Source of the DNA: CAYFQH01 sp964345215
GTDB lineage: Bacteria; Bacillota; Clostridia; Christensenellales; Aristaeellaceae
DNA: 43,447 nt
Direction of reading: 5' to 3'
NCBI GenBank assembly: GCA_964345215.1
Contig: CAYFQH010000015.1
Coordinates: 1-43,447, forward strand
Made by a program: the position numbers and the translations under genes. A model generated the notes under the pieces. It was not told the DNA's origin. It searched no databases and was given only the letters and a program-made list of their open reading frames with translations. Shown in pieces: positions 8,192-16,455 of this stretch. Every line of letters starts with the position of its first letter. Position 1 is the first letter of the stretch.

Positions 8192-9523
8192 TTACGCCTC
8201 TTGTTTCTCCCTTGGAAACTTTTTTACATAAATCGAAAAGCCCAATAAATCTGCCGCCACCCATCCAATCACAATGCTCCACCAAATGCTGGTAACTCCA
8301 AAGCCTAAAAACACAAACAGATAAGACAGGGCTACACGGGTACCAAGGGATACCAAGGTTAAGATAATAGAGGCTTTAAAGTCTCCCAGCCCCCTAAAAA
8401 ACCCGTAATGAATAAACAAATAGCCGATTAAAACATAAAAGGCTCCCTCAATACGCAAATATTCGCCCCCCATTTGAATAATCTGGCTGTCTGTTGGTGA
8501 AAATAGACCAATGAGCTTGGGCGCTAAAACCATAACCAGGGCTGTAATTACAAGGCTGAACACCGTTGAACAAAGGATGGCCCCCTTAAATCCCTGACGG
8601 ATCCGATCGGTTTTATTGGCTCCCTTGTTTTGGGCAATATAGGTGGCAAAGGCATTCCCAAAATCCTGAGCGGGCATGTAGGCAAAAGCATCTATCTTTA
8701 CACCAATGGCAAAGGCCGCCATGGTAACAACCCCAAAGGAATTAACCAGCCCCTGAACCATTAAAATGCCAAAATTCATGATGGATTGCTGCAAGGAGGT
8801 AAGCAGAGAATACTTGGCCACTTTTTGAAAAATATTTTTGTTAAAGTGCAGCTTTAGCTTTAAAAATCCAAGTTTTTTAAAAGCATATAGGGCCATGGGC
8901 ACCCCGGATAACAGCTGAGCCCCAAAGGTTGATAAAGCGGGCCCCCTAACCCCAAGAGGAATAACAAGAACTAGAATAAAATCAAAGGCCACATTAATAA
9001 CGGATGCACCGATTAAAAACAGAAGAGGGGTTTTGCTGTCCCCCAAGGCACGTAAAATAGCCGTAGCAAAATTATATAAAAACATAAAGGGCAAGCCCCA
9101 AATAATAATGGTAATATAGCTTTTGGCTAAATCCATTGCCTCCGTCGGAATGTTAAACAAAGCCATTAAGGGATTTATGAACAACAAAAAGCCCAGCATT
9201 ATAACCAGTGTAATGCCAAAAATAAACAGGCCCGACGTTGAAATGGCTAAAGACAGGCTTTTATGGTCCTTCGCCCCGTAGAAATCTGCAAACAAAACTC
9301 CGCTGCCCATACAAAGACCAATGAGGATGGAGGTAATAAAAACAACCATGGCTGAACAAGCTCCTACGGCAGCTAAGGCTTCTTTGCCAATAAAACGGCC
9401 TACCACAAAGGTATCGGAGATGCTATAAATTTGCTGAAATAAGTTGCCTAAAAAAATAGGCAAGGTAAAGGCAAGTATTTTTTTAGTTGGGCTTCCTGTA
9501 GTCATATCAACGGTGCGCAGCAA
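8192..9523 (-). CDS. MATE family multidrug/metabolite exporter
   Basis: A 443-residue protein with 12 predicted membrane segments in two homologous halves. The N-terminus (TKKILAFTLPIFLGNLFQQ, then ISDTFVVGRFIGKEALAAVG) is characteristic of NorM/DinF-type MATE transporters, which export cationic compounds driven by sodium or proton gradients. The substrate is unknown. The frame opens with TTG at 9523; an in-frame ATG at 9505 (MTTGSPTKK) is an alternative. Neither has a strong ribosome binding site, so the exact start is uncertain. A candidate promoter lies about 120 bp upstream. The gene stands alone between the flippase operon and the DUF1015 operon on the same strand. Confidence 0.92.
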   Translation of the reverse strand: MLRTVDMTTGSPTKKILAFTLPIFLGNLFQQIYSISDTFVVGRFIGKEALAAVGACSAMVVFITSILIGLCMGSGVLFADFYGAKDHKSLSLAISTSGLFIFGITLVIMLGFLLFINPLMALFNIPTEAMDLAKSYITIIIWGLPFMFLYNFATAILRALGDSKTPLLFLIGASVINVAFDFILVLVIPLGVRGPALSTFGAQLLSGVPMALYAFKKLGFLKLKLHFNKNIFQKVAKYSLLTSLQQSIMNFGILMVQGLVNSFGVVTMAAFAIGVKIDAFAYMPAQDFGNAFATYIAQNKGANKTDRIRQGFKGAILCSTVFSLVITALVMVLAPKLIGLFSPTDSQIIQMGGEYLRIEGAFYVLIGYLFIHYGFFRGLGDFKASIILTLVSLGTRVALSYLFVFLGFGVTSIWWSIVIGWVAADLLGFSIYVKKFPREKQEA

Positions 9524-9641
9524 AAAAATTCACGTCTTTCTTAGGTTTTTAAATCAAAGGCCAGTATACCATAAAAGCCCATCTAATTTTTATTTTTAGG
9601 GCAGTTCACTTTTTTATGCTTATCGTAAATAGGCAGTCCCC

Positions 9642-9669
9642 ATTATATCTTGGGATTTCATCTTATAAA
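9642..9669 (-). promoter_or_regulatory. Candidate promoter of the MATE exporter
   Basis: Minus strand: TTTATA (9669-9664), a 16-base spacer and a perfect TATAAT (9647-9642). Transcription would begin near 9635, giving a leader of about 110 nt. The -10 box lies inside a small CCCA/TGGG hairpin. Confidence 0.45.
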
Positions 9670-9708
9670 TTCAGGTTGCAAAGTAAGAAGTCAAAGCTTC
9701 AAAGTCGC

Positions 9709-9731
9709 AAAAAGCGGCCGCTATCGGCCGC
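9709..9731 (-). terminator. Rho-independent terminator of the SNF2-SRAP-DUF1015 operon
   Basis: On the minus strand GCGGCCG (9731-9725), loop ATAG, CGGCCGC (9720-9714), then TTTTT. It is a short but very GC-rich stem, about 160 bp after the DUF1015 stop codon. Confidence 0.7.
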
Positions 9732-9892
9732 CCAGGGTGCAAACCTAATGGGGCATAGAATCGAAGATATCCAAAAGTTTTTTATACTCGCAAAATTCGA
9801 GGATGAGCAGAGTGAGAAAGAGAACTTTTCATAAAACGGGCCGGTGTAAAGGTTTATACATAAACCCCTTAAAATATCCAAAAAGTAGTGGT

Positions 9893-11164
9893 TCACCTTA
9901 TTTTTCGCCCTTCTAAATAAAAGCGTTTTTCATCTGCATGGCCGACTGAAAAGCTTTTGCGGGGATAAGGGCCATTTTTTTTAATAAAGGGCAAAACATC
10001 CTCTTTGGCAATGGGGGGTAAAATCATACCGATGCCTTTTGTTTCCCCTACCAAAGCCTGTACCTCTTCTTCCCCATGTATATAATCGACCTTTACAAAA
10101 GGCACCTTTCCAAGCCATTGGTCAAAAAACTCTTCTACATATTGTATAAATACCTGGCCTTCCGCCTCTTGGTTCATAGCCCAGTAGGATGTTTTTGTAA
10201 AGGTTTGTATGGTAAGGGTTTTTTTTGTTTTACTTGTCCTTTTACTTATGCCCCGGTCAAGGGCAAAAACCTCCCAGGCCCCCATCATTTCCCTTTCATC
10301 CCAAAGGTAGATTATCCGATGGATGGGTTCAATTAAAATAGAAGGATCATAGAGGTTTTGCACCTCCACCATGGCATAGCGGGCCGGATGGTCTTGCTGC
10401 CCTTTGCCAATCAGGTTTCGCTTCACTTTTTCCCAATGAACCTTGGCCGTCGCCAGGGAATGGTTGCCATCCCCCACTGCAAAAAGCATGGGGTTCGCCC
10501 CGTCTTCTCTTTCCAGCAGCTTTTTTAAGGCAGCGTAAACTGCATCTTTTTCTTTTTCCCCTTCAAGGGGCCAGCCTTTAATGGGACCGCCCTTTTTCAT
10601 CAACTCAAAGTCATATAAAGCAGGGGCATTGTTTTGTGCTTTGCTCACAGCTGTAAAAAGCAAGTTTTCAGGGTCATCCACAAACAAAATAACGTGGGAA
10701 AACTCTAATTCCGCCCCCTGGCGTATTAAAAGCCGGGGGGGAATTCTCTCCATGATGGTGCCCTCGGTAGGGCGCACCAGGCTTATGCTCCTTGCCGCAA
10801 AATCATAATGCTCTAAATCAATCATGCCAACAAGGCCAAGACGCTTGCCTGTATGAAGGCTTCGCTCAACCAAAATAAAACCTTCTTTTATGCCGGGGGT
10901 AATGATTTTTTGCTCCAAGTAACCCTTCATTGTTTGCTGAATGTGCGGAATTTTTTCCTCAGCCTGGTCTAGGTCAATTTCAGGCAAAATCATGTTAAGG
11001 GCAGAAGGGCTTTGATTCACAAACCTTTCTACTTGCTGCCAGTAGACCCTTTTACCCGTATACTGGTCGCAGGCAATCACTGCCCATTTCTCCATTTGAA
11101 CAAAAGCGTCGGGCAAATACATTTCCCCGGGTCTTAGGCCCAAAGGCTCCCATCTGTCTGTCAT
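9893..11164 (-). CDS. DUF1015 family protein
   Basis: This 423-residue protein has the N-terminal LGLRPGEMYLPDAF region and the central AVGDGNHSLATAKVHWE signature that I recognise from DUF1015 proteins. The GDGNHS motif carries conserved Asp, Asn and His residues that look catalytic or metal-binding, but no reaction is established for the family to my knowledge. In many bacteria DUF1015 genes lie near serine biosynthesis genes; here the gene is instead the last member of a unit with SRAP and an SNF2 helicase, 12 bp after the SRAP stop. It is cytoplasmic by composition, with no signal peptide or membrane segment. The ATG at 11164 is preceded by GGGCGGTAG. Confidence 0.8.
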   Translation of the reverse strand: MTDRWEPLGLRPGEMYLPDAFVQMEKWAVIACDQYTGKRVYWQQVERFVNQSPSALNMILPEIDLDQAEEKIPHIQQTMKGYLEQKIITPGIKEGFILVERSLHTGKRLGLVGMIDLEHYDFAARSISLVRPTEGTIMERIPPRLLIRQGAELEFSHVILFVDDPENLLFTAVSKAQNNAPALYDFELMKKGGPIKGWPLEGEKEKDAVYAALKKLLEREDGANPMLFAVGDGNHSLATAKVHWEKVKRNLIGKGQQDHPARYAMVEVQNLYDPSILIEPIHRIIYLWDEREMMGAWEVFALDRGISKRTSKTKKTLTIQTFTKTSYWAMNQEAEGQVFIQYVEEFFDQWLGKVPFVKVDYIHGEEEVQALVGETKGIGMILPPIAKEDVLPFIKKNGPYPRKSFSVGHADEKRFYLEGRKIR

Positions 11165-11176
11165 TCTTCTACCGCC

Positions 11177-11800
11177 CTATTCATCTAAAAAATTCATCTG
11201 CAAAAAGGGTACAACCTCATCCATCAACCGAACATCAATATCGCTAAAAGGCTTTTGCCCAACCAATTTTAATGCCTCCCTTTCATCTTGCAAATAGGCT
11301 CTTCTTTCCTGTTTTTCTTGAATTATTACGGGCATACGGTTATGTATGGCTTCCATTTTACCAACGGATTGAGTGGTAATAAGAGCAAAGGCCTTCTTTC
11401 CATCCTCTCTCAGGGTAAAAACGGCTGCCAAATACATCAACTTGTTTGCATATAAAAATGCTTTGGTGCCGAAGGGAATGGTGCTTTTTTCCTTCTGCCA
11501 TTCAAAAAAACCATCGGCAGGAACCAGCCCTCTTCCATAACGAAAGGCAGAGGCAAAGGTGGGTTTTTGGGCAACAGTTTCTGCCCTTGCATTAATATGA
11601 TAGCCTGCCCCTTTTATAGCAGGAAAACCCCATAGCATTTTTTCTATTTTAAATTGGCCATTTTTGCTCCCGATAAATACTGGCACTTCCATTTGGGGGT
11701 ATATTTCGCCACCCTCGGTGGTAAAACCATAGGTTTTTTCAATAAGCAGCCAGGCTGGTTGATATGGCCCCAGGGGATTTATTAAAAATCGTCCGCACAT
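11177..11800 (-). CDS. SRAP family abasic-site protein (YedK/HMCES)
   Basis: This 207-residue protein begins MCGRF, exposing Cys2 after removal of methionine. All expected active-site residues are visible: Cys2, Asn70 in INARAET, Glu100 in PADGFFEW and His153 in AIHNRMP. In YedK and HMCES, Cys2 forms a stable ring-shaped crosslink with abasic sites in single-stranded DNA, shielding them from breakage, and the Glu/His pair allows release. It lies nine bases after the SNF2 helicase stop and twelve before the DUF1015 start. No LexA box was recognised here. The ribosome binding site is weak, suggesting coupling to helicase translation. Confidence 0.93.
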   Translation of the reverse strand: MCGRFLINPLGPYQPAWLLIEKTYGFTTEGGEIYPQMEVPVFIGSKNGQFKIEKMLWGFPAIKGAGYHINARAETVAQKPTFASAFRYGRGLVPADGFFEWQKEKSTIPFGTKAFLYANKLMYLAAVFTLREDGKKAFALITTQSVGKMEAIHNRMPVIIQEKQERRAYLQDEREALKLVGQKPFSDIDVRLMDEVVPFLQMNFLDE

Positions 11801-11809
11801 CTTGTTTTG

Positions 11810-14800
11810 TTAGGCAAAAAGCGCCCGAATGTCCTCCTTTGAAAGCTTGGTTGGCATTTGCTCGGCAGCGGTAATCAGCTGGTCAAACAGCTCCTGTTTC
11901 TTTTTACCAAGCTTGGCCACCTGTTCCTCAATGCTGTTATGGGTTAAAAGGCGAATCACTTCCACCTTTTTCTTTTGTCCAATCCGGTGAGCCCGGTCTG
12001 TAGCCTGGTCTTCTGCCGCCGGGTTCCACCAGGGATCGTAGTGAATTACCGTATCGGCACCAATTAAGTTAAGGCCTGTTCCTCCAGCCTTTAGGGAAAT
12101 AAGGAAGACGCTGCCTTCCCCCTTGTTAAACTCATCGGATAGTTTTAGCCTGTCTTGAGCCTTTGTTTCCCCGTCTAAATAAAAACAGTCGATTCCCTGA
12201 GCCTCCAAGTTGCGTTTTATAATTTTTAGCATCGCCGTAAATTGAGAAAAAAGCAAGATACGGTGGCCGTTTTCAATCATTGCCGGCACAATATCCATCA
12301 GTAAATCAAGCTTTCCGCTGCTGCCCGAATACTCGGGCAAAACCAGCGCCGGGTGGCAGCACATTTGCCTTAACTCCGTAATGGCAGCCAGCACCTCCAT
12401 TTTACCTCGCTGAAAGTTGCTGTCATCAAGCAGCCGGTCTATCTTTCCCCGCAGCCTTAACAAAGACGCCTGGTAGGCCCTGTGCTGTTCAACAGGCATT
12501 TGAGCCATTAAAGTGGTTTCGATTTTGTCAGGCAACTCCTGCAGCACGTCTTTTTTTAGCCTGCGCAGTAAAAAAGGCAGAATTTTTTGCTTGAGCCTGT
12601 TTATTTCTCTGCCCTCTCCATACCTTTTCATAAACTGGGCATAGGAGCCCAAGTATCCGGGCAAGGCAAAATCCATAATCGACCATAGCTCCCCCACGTG
12701 GTTTTCCATAGGGGTGCCGGTTAAAGCCAGGTGCACCTGCCCCTTTAACCGCTTTACCGCGGCAGCGCCGATGCTGGCCGGATTTTTAATATACTGTGCC
12801 TCATCCACCACCACAAGCGAAAAATCAATTTTTTCAAGGTAATCAACATCCCGCCGCACCAGGGGATAGGAGGTAATAACCACATCGGCCTGCTCCTCCC
12901 CCTTTTGAAGGGCCTTCAACTGCTTCATACGGGCACCCTGCCCCCCATGAAGCAGGGTTACCTTTAGCCCCGGAGCATAGCGGTTAATCTCTGCCTGCCA
13001 GTTATAGCATAGAGAGGTGGGGGTAATCACAACCGCCGGGCTTTGGCTCTGCTTATTTTCTTTAAGCCATAGCATCAGCCCAATCACCTGTAGGGTTTTT
13101 CCAAGGCCCATTTCATCGGCTAGAACACCACCCATTTTTAATTTCCATATTGAAATCAGCCAGGCAAGGCCCTTTTTTTGGTATTCCCGCAAAACCGCCT
13201 TTAGCCCCTTTGGCGGGTGGGCCAAGGACTGTTCCCGCAGGCTTTGAATCGCCTGATTTGATGCCCCATCCACCGCTACATCTGCCTGGGTATGCTTTAA
13301 AAGGCTGTTCATATATAGCGTTTTATAATTTGGCAGGGCAATTATATGCCCGTCATTTTTTTCTTTTTTTTGCAGTTGCCCTTCATCTATACCTTCCAGG
13401 GCTTCTTGGGCAACCTCATTCCACTGATCAAGGTCGTTCAAGTCTAAAAAACTGCCGTCCTTTAGGCGAAAGTAATCTTTTTTTTGGGTCAAGGCTTCAA
13501 AAATGGCCAAAATTTCTGCAGTAGGTTCTTCCTCTTCAAAAAAAGACAGCTCTAAATAATGATTTCGCATGGCCATTTCCGCCCGGAGTACCGGTTTACG
13601 CGGCACCCATTTTTTAAAGCGTTTGCTGGCAAAAACCTCGCACAGGGCCGATAGTTTTTCGACCCCTTGTGACAAAAATGCAAAGATTTCCCGCTCTTCT
13701 TTTAAGTAAATGTATTCTTTTCCCACTCGAAAACCAGCCTTTTCCAGTTCTTCAAGAACCGCCCTTTCCTTTACCATGTTCCTAAAAACCAGGTTTTCTT
13801 GGTTAAGGTCTCCTTCTTCTTTTGCTTTAAAGGGGTTTATTTCCGTATCTCCATAGGCAAAAATAATTTTTGCCGTTACCTGCCTACCTTCCTGATCTAA
13901 AAACACCTTGGGCACAAGGGGTAATTTAACCACTTTTTTTTGAAGCAGGCTGTCAACCTCTACAATCCCGGTTAAGGAAAGCCAGGGTACTGCCTCGCTG
14001 ATGACCTTGCTGGACTGGGAGAAGGGAAAGGAAAAATAAGCTTCCCTTCCCCCGTTATTTTTAAGCAGCAACAAAAGGACCTTTCGCTGCTTTTTGTTGG
14101 TTTTTATAATATGATCCTCTGTCCACAGGTATTTTCCGTCTTTTGTTAGGGGCAGAATATTATTTTCCCACTTGGCCCTAATTCCAAGGCCCTGGGGTTC
14201 TCTTATAATTTCGTAGTGAAGGAGTAATTCTTTTTCTGTAATGTTTTCAAGGTCATACATACTCTCCCCTAGGACTACACGGAAGCCGCCCTCTTCCAGG
14301 CGGCTTAAAAGAAGCTTTACATAGCTATCAGGCAAAGGCACAATCCGGTTTTGGCCTTTTGTCTTTTCCCTTCCGTCTTTATAGCCTCCTTGGCAAAGGT
14401 ACTCAAATACCTCTAAAATTCTTTGGTCTTTGGGCGAAAACCGCATCCAGCTCGGCTGAAACTCAAAGCCTTTGCCAAAGGACAGGGGAGCATTTTCCTG
14501 CATAGAAGTTAAAAGTTCTCCAATATCCCTTACAACATACAACCGTTCCTGCCCAATACGCAGCCCTGCCCTGGCAGCCACCCCATCTTTTCCTCTGTGG
14601 AAAAACAAAGTTACTTCCATTTTAATGTTTTCCTCCAAAGGTAAGGCCTCTTCCATGGCATCAAAAAGCAAAGGAGCCGATTCATAAGCCTTCTTCTTTT
14701 TAAAGGATTTATAGGTATCACTTTTGTCTGCCTGAAGCAAAGCCGCAATCACGTGCCTGCACTCGCCCCATTTGGCAAAAGCCTTACATGGGCACCAGGT

Positions 14801-14974
14801 AGGCTCATCAAGGGAAAAAATTATATCCCGTTTTGGTTCATCCAAAATGGAAAAATGCATTTTAGAGGCAGATAAAAACAGTGTTTTTACACCCTTTTGC
14901 TCAAAAAGGAGCTGCCCCGCCTCATATTCATTCATTTTTTCCTGTTCCTTTTGCTCAAAGGTTTCTTGCTGCAT
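11810..14974 (-). CDS. SWIM zinc-finger SNF2-family helicase/translocase
   Basis: This 1054-residue protein starts with a SWIM zinc finger (Cys61, Cys63, Cys72, His74 in the CxC...CxH pattern). A long bacterial-SNF2 middle region follows, then a full SNF2 ATPase. The Walker A GLGKT is near residue 618, the DEAQ box near 722, LTGTPMENH shortly after, and the helicase C-terminal lobe (LLFSQFTAML, GGTGLNL, DRAHRIGQ) spans about 880-1010. It is an ATP-driven double-stranded DNA translocase, probably in repair or chromosome maintenance. The ATG at 14974 has GAAGG six bases upstream and AAGGAG a little further. It heads a compact unit with SRAP and DUF1015 and diverges from the aminotransferase operon over about 250 bp. 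Confidence 0.93.
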   Translation of the reverse strand: MQQETFEQKEQEKMNEYEAGQLLFEQKGVKTLFLSASKMHFSILDEPKRDIIFSLDEPTWCPCKAFAKWGECRHVIAALLQADKSDTYKSFKKKKAYESAPLLFDAMEEALPLEENIKMEVTLFFHRGKDGVAARAGLRIGQERLYVVRDIGELLTSMQENAPLSFGKGFEFQPSWMRFSPKDQRILEVFEYLCQGGYKDGREKTKGQNRIVPLPDSYVKLLLSRLEEGGFRVVLGESMYDLENITEKELLLHYEIIREPQGLGIRAKWENNILPLTKDGKYLWTEDHIIKTNKKQRKVLLLLLKNNGGREAYFSFPFSQSSKVISEAVPWLSLTGIVEVDSLLQKKVVKLPLVPKVFLDQEGRQVTAKIIFAYGDTEINPFKAKEEGDLNQENLVFRNMVKERAVLEELEKAGFRVGKEYIYLKEEREIFAFLSQGVEKLSALCEVFASKRFKKWVPRKPVLRAEMAMRNHYLELSFFEEEEPTAEILAIFEALTQKKDYFRLKDGSFLDLNDLDQWNEVAQEALEGIDEGQLQKKEKNDGHIIALPNYKTLYMNSLLKHTQADVAVDGASNQAIQSLREQSLAHPPKGLKAVLREYQKKGLAWLISIWKLKMGGVLADEMGLGKTLQVIGLMLWLKENKQSQSPAVVITPTSLCYNWQAEINRYAPGLKVTLLHGGQGARMKQLKALQKGEEQADVVITSYPLVRRDVDYLEKIDFSLVVVDEAQYIKNPASIGAAAVKRLKGQVHLALTGTPMENHVGELWSIMDFALPGYLGSYAQFMKRYGEGREINRLKQKILPFLLRRLKKDVLQELPDKIETTLMAQMPVEQHRAYQASLLRLRGKIDRLLDDSNFQRGKMEVLAAITELRQMCCHPALVLPEYSGSSGKLDLLMDIVPAMIENGHRILLFSQFTAMLKIIKRNLEAQGIDCFYLDGETKAQDRLKLSDEFNKGEGSVFLISLKAGGTGLNLIGADTVIHYDPWWNPAAEDQATDRAHRIGQKKKVEVIRLLTHNSIEEQVAKLGKKKQELFDQLITAAEQMPTKLSKEDIRALFA

Positions 14975-15150
14975 TTTCTACCTTCGCTCCTTACATAAAA
15001 ATAGCCTATCTTACCCACTATTCGCCAGCCTGGTCCTTTTTTCCTCTTTAAAAAAAGAATTTGCTTTTTGTAAACTCCTCTCCTTCAATGTTCTTTTATT
15101 GTGTTTTTGCAGGTTTAATGATTTAATTATTCATTTTTGGTATTTATCTC

Positions 15151-15179
15151 TTGATTTTTCCCTTTATGTGTGGTATTTT
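15151..15179 (+). promoter_or_regulatory. Candidate promoter of the aminotransferase/citrate-synthase-like operon
   Basis: TTGATT at 15151-15156, a 17-base spacer, and an extended -10 (TG-G-TATTTT, hexamer at 15174-15179). The start would fall near 15186, about 37 bases before the ATG. Confidence 0.6.
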
Positions 15180-15185
15180 TGTAGA

Positions 15186-15203
15186 AATGAATATTAATTC
15201 ATT
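15186..15203. promoter_or_regulatory. Inverted repeat at the predicted transcription start
   Basis: AATGAAT (15186-15192), spacer ATTA, ATTCATT (15197-15203): a perfect 7-bp inverted repeat exactly where transcription should begin. It is a candidate operator; the regulator is unknown and AT-rich chance pairing is possible. Confidence 0.35.
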
Positions 15204-15222
15204 CATTTTAGGAGGAAGAATT

Positions 15223-16455
15223 ATGGCTTTAACGATTTCACAACGGGCAGCGGAAATTGCCCCTTCCCTCACTTTAGCCATTGATGCCAAAGCCAAAGAA
15301 ATGAAAGCCTCGGGTATTGATGTAATCAGCTTTGGTGCCGGCGAACCGGATTTTGATACCCCGGTTCATATTCGTAATGCCGCAAAAGAGGCCTTAGATA
15401 ATGGGCTTACCCGTTACACGCCAGTAAACGGCACCTTGGTACTTCGTAAAGCTATCTGCAATAAATTCAAGAGAGATAACGCCCTTACTTACACCCCAGA
15501 TGAAATTATTGTATCAAACGGGGCCAAGCATTCTCTGTTCAATATTCTCCAATGCATCATCAATCCGGGGGATGAGGTGATTATTCCTACTCCGTGCTGG
15601 GTTAGCTACCCGGAACTTGTAAAAATGGCGGGGGGCGTGCCGATTTTCGTTCCTACCTTTGAGCAAGACCGTTTCATTCCTTCAAAAATGGCTCTGAGCA
15701 AGGCCGTTAGCCCCAAAACTAAGGCCATTATTATTACATCCCCATCTAACCCCTGTGGCACTGTTTGGCCAAAAGAAGCTCTTCAAGCCGTGGCAGATTT
15801 GGCCGTTGCCAACCAGTTTTACGTTATTAGCGATGAAATATACGAAAAACTTCTCTATACCGGACAATCCCATGTTTCAATCGCTTCGTTAAATGAACAA
15901 ATTAAAAACCAAACTTTTATAGTAAACGGCGTAAGCAAAGACTATGCCATGACCGGCTGGCGCATTGGTTATACCGCCGGCCCTAAAAACGTAATTAAAG
16001 CCATGACCTGCTACCAAAGCCAGGCCACCAGCAATCCCAACAGCATTGCCCAGTATGCAAGCCTGATAGCCCTTGAGGGGGATCAAAGCTGCGTAGCCAA
16101 AATGGTTTTGGCCTTTAAAAACCGCAGAGATGAAATGGTTAAGCGCATTAACGCCACCGGCAACATCAGCTGCCTGTGCCCCGATGGTGCTTTTTACGTA
16201 ATGCTTAATATTCAAAGCCTTCTTGGCAAGTATTATAAAGACGTTCACATTAAAAACAGCATGGTTTTTGCCGAGTTGCTCCTTGATCAAGCCAAGGTCG
16301 CAGTGGTTCCCGGCATTGCTTTTGAAGCAGAAGGATACTGTAGGCTCAGTTACGCCATTAAACAAGAACAGATTGACGAAGGCCTTACCCGGATCGAAGC
16401 TTTTATCAAGCAGCTGAGCTATAAAAACGAAAATGAATTGGAGACATCCGCATGA
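15223..16455 (+). CDS. Pyridoxal-phosphate aspartate aminotransferase, class I/II
   Basis: This 410-residue fold-type I aminotransferase has ISFGAGEPDFDTP at about 35-47, the SPSNPCGTV cofactor motif at 173-181, SDEIYE at 203-208 and the Schiff-base lysine K239 in VSKDYAMTGWRIGY. It belongs to the bacterial aspartate aminotransferase group that interconverts aspartate plus 2-oxoglutarate with oxaloacetate plus glutamate; related members use aromatic or other amino acids, so specificity is not certain. The frame extends upstream, but GGAGGAAG at 15211-15218 points to the ATG at 15223. The stop overlaps the next gene as ATGA, so the enzyme is tightly coupled to the citrate-synthase-like protein, which could use its oxaloacetate. 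Confidence 0.92.
   Translation: MALTISQRAAEIAPSLTLAIDAKAKEMKASGIDVISFGAGEPDFDTPVHIRNAAKEALDNGLTRYTPVNGTLVLRKAICNKFKRDNALTYTPDEIIVSNGAKHSLFNILQCIINPGDEVIIPTPCWVSYPELVKMAGGVPIFVPTFEQDRFIPSKMALSKAVSPKTKAIIITSPSNPCGTVWPKEALQAVADLAVANQFYVISDEIYEKLLYTGQSHVSIASLNEQIKNQTFIVNGVSKDYAMTGWRIGYTAGPKNVIKAMTCYQSQATSNPNSIAQYASLIALEGDQSCVAKMVLAFKNRRDEMVKRINATGNISCLCPDGAFYVMLNIQSLLGKYYKDVHIKNSMVFAELLLDQAKVAVVPGIAFEAEGYCRLSYAIKQEQIDEGLTRIEAFIKQLSYKNENELETSA

Larger units (their letters stand above)
9524..9892. other. 369 bp intergenic stretch with GC-rich hairpin and paired repeats
   Basis: No convincing gene was found. The only moderately long open frame (9616-9834, +) has no ribosome binding site and an unusual Lys/Ser/Gln-rich composition. 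The stretch holds the terminator of the DUF1015 operon at 9709-9731, a promoter for the MATE gene at 9642-9669, and an outer imperfect pairing (AGGTTGCA near 9673-9680 with TGCAAACCT near 9738-9746) that encloses the GC-rich hairpin. The 160 bp from 9732 to 9892 would be the 3' tail of the DUF1015 transcript. Confidence 0.5.

Noticed and set aside
9524..9660. Riboswitch controlling the MATE exporter (guanidine, purine or Mn type)
   Set aside because: No conserved core of any class I know could be matched in the roughly 110 nt leader.
9616..9834. Open frame of 72 codons on the plus strand upstream of the MATE gene
   Set aside because: No ribosome binding site, low-complexity Lys/Ser/Gln composition, and it overlaps the terminator hairpin of the opposite operon.
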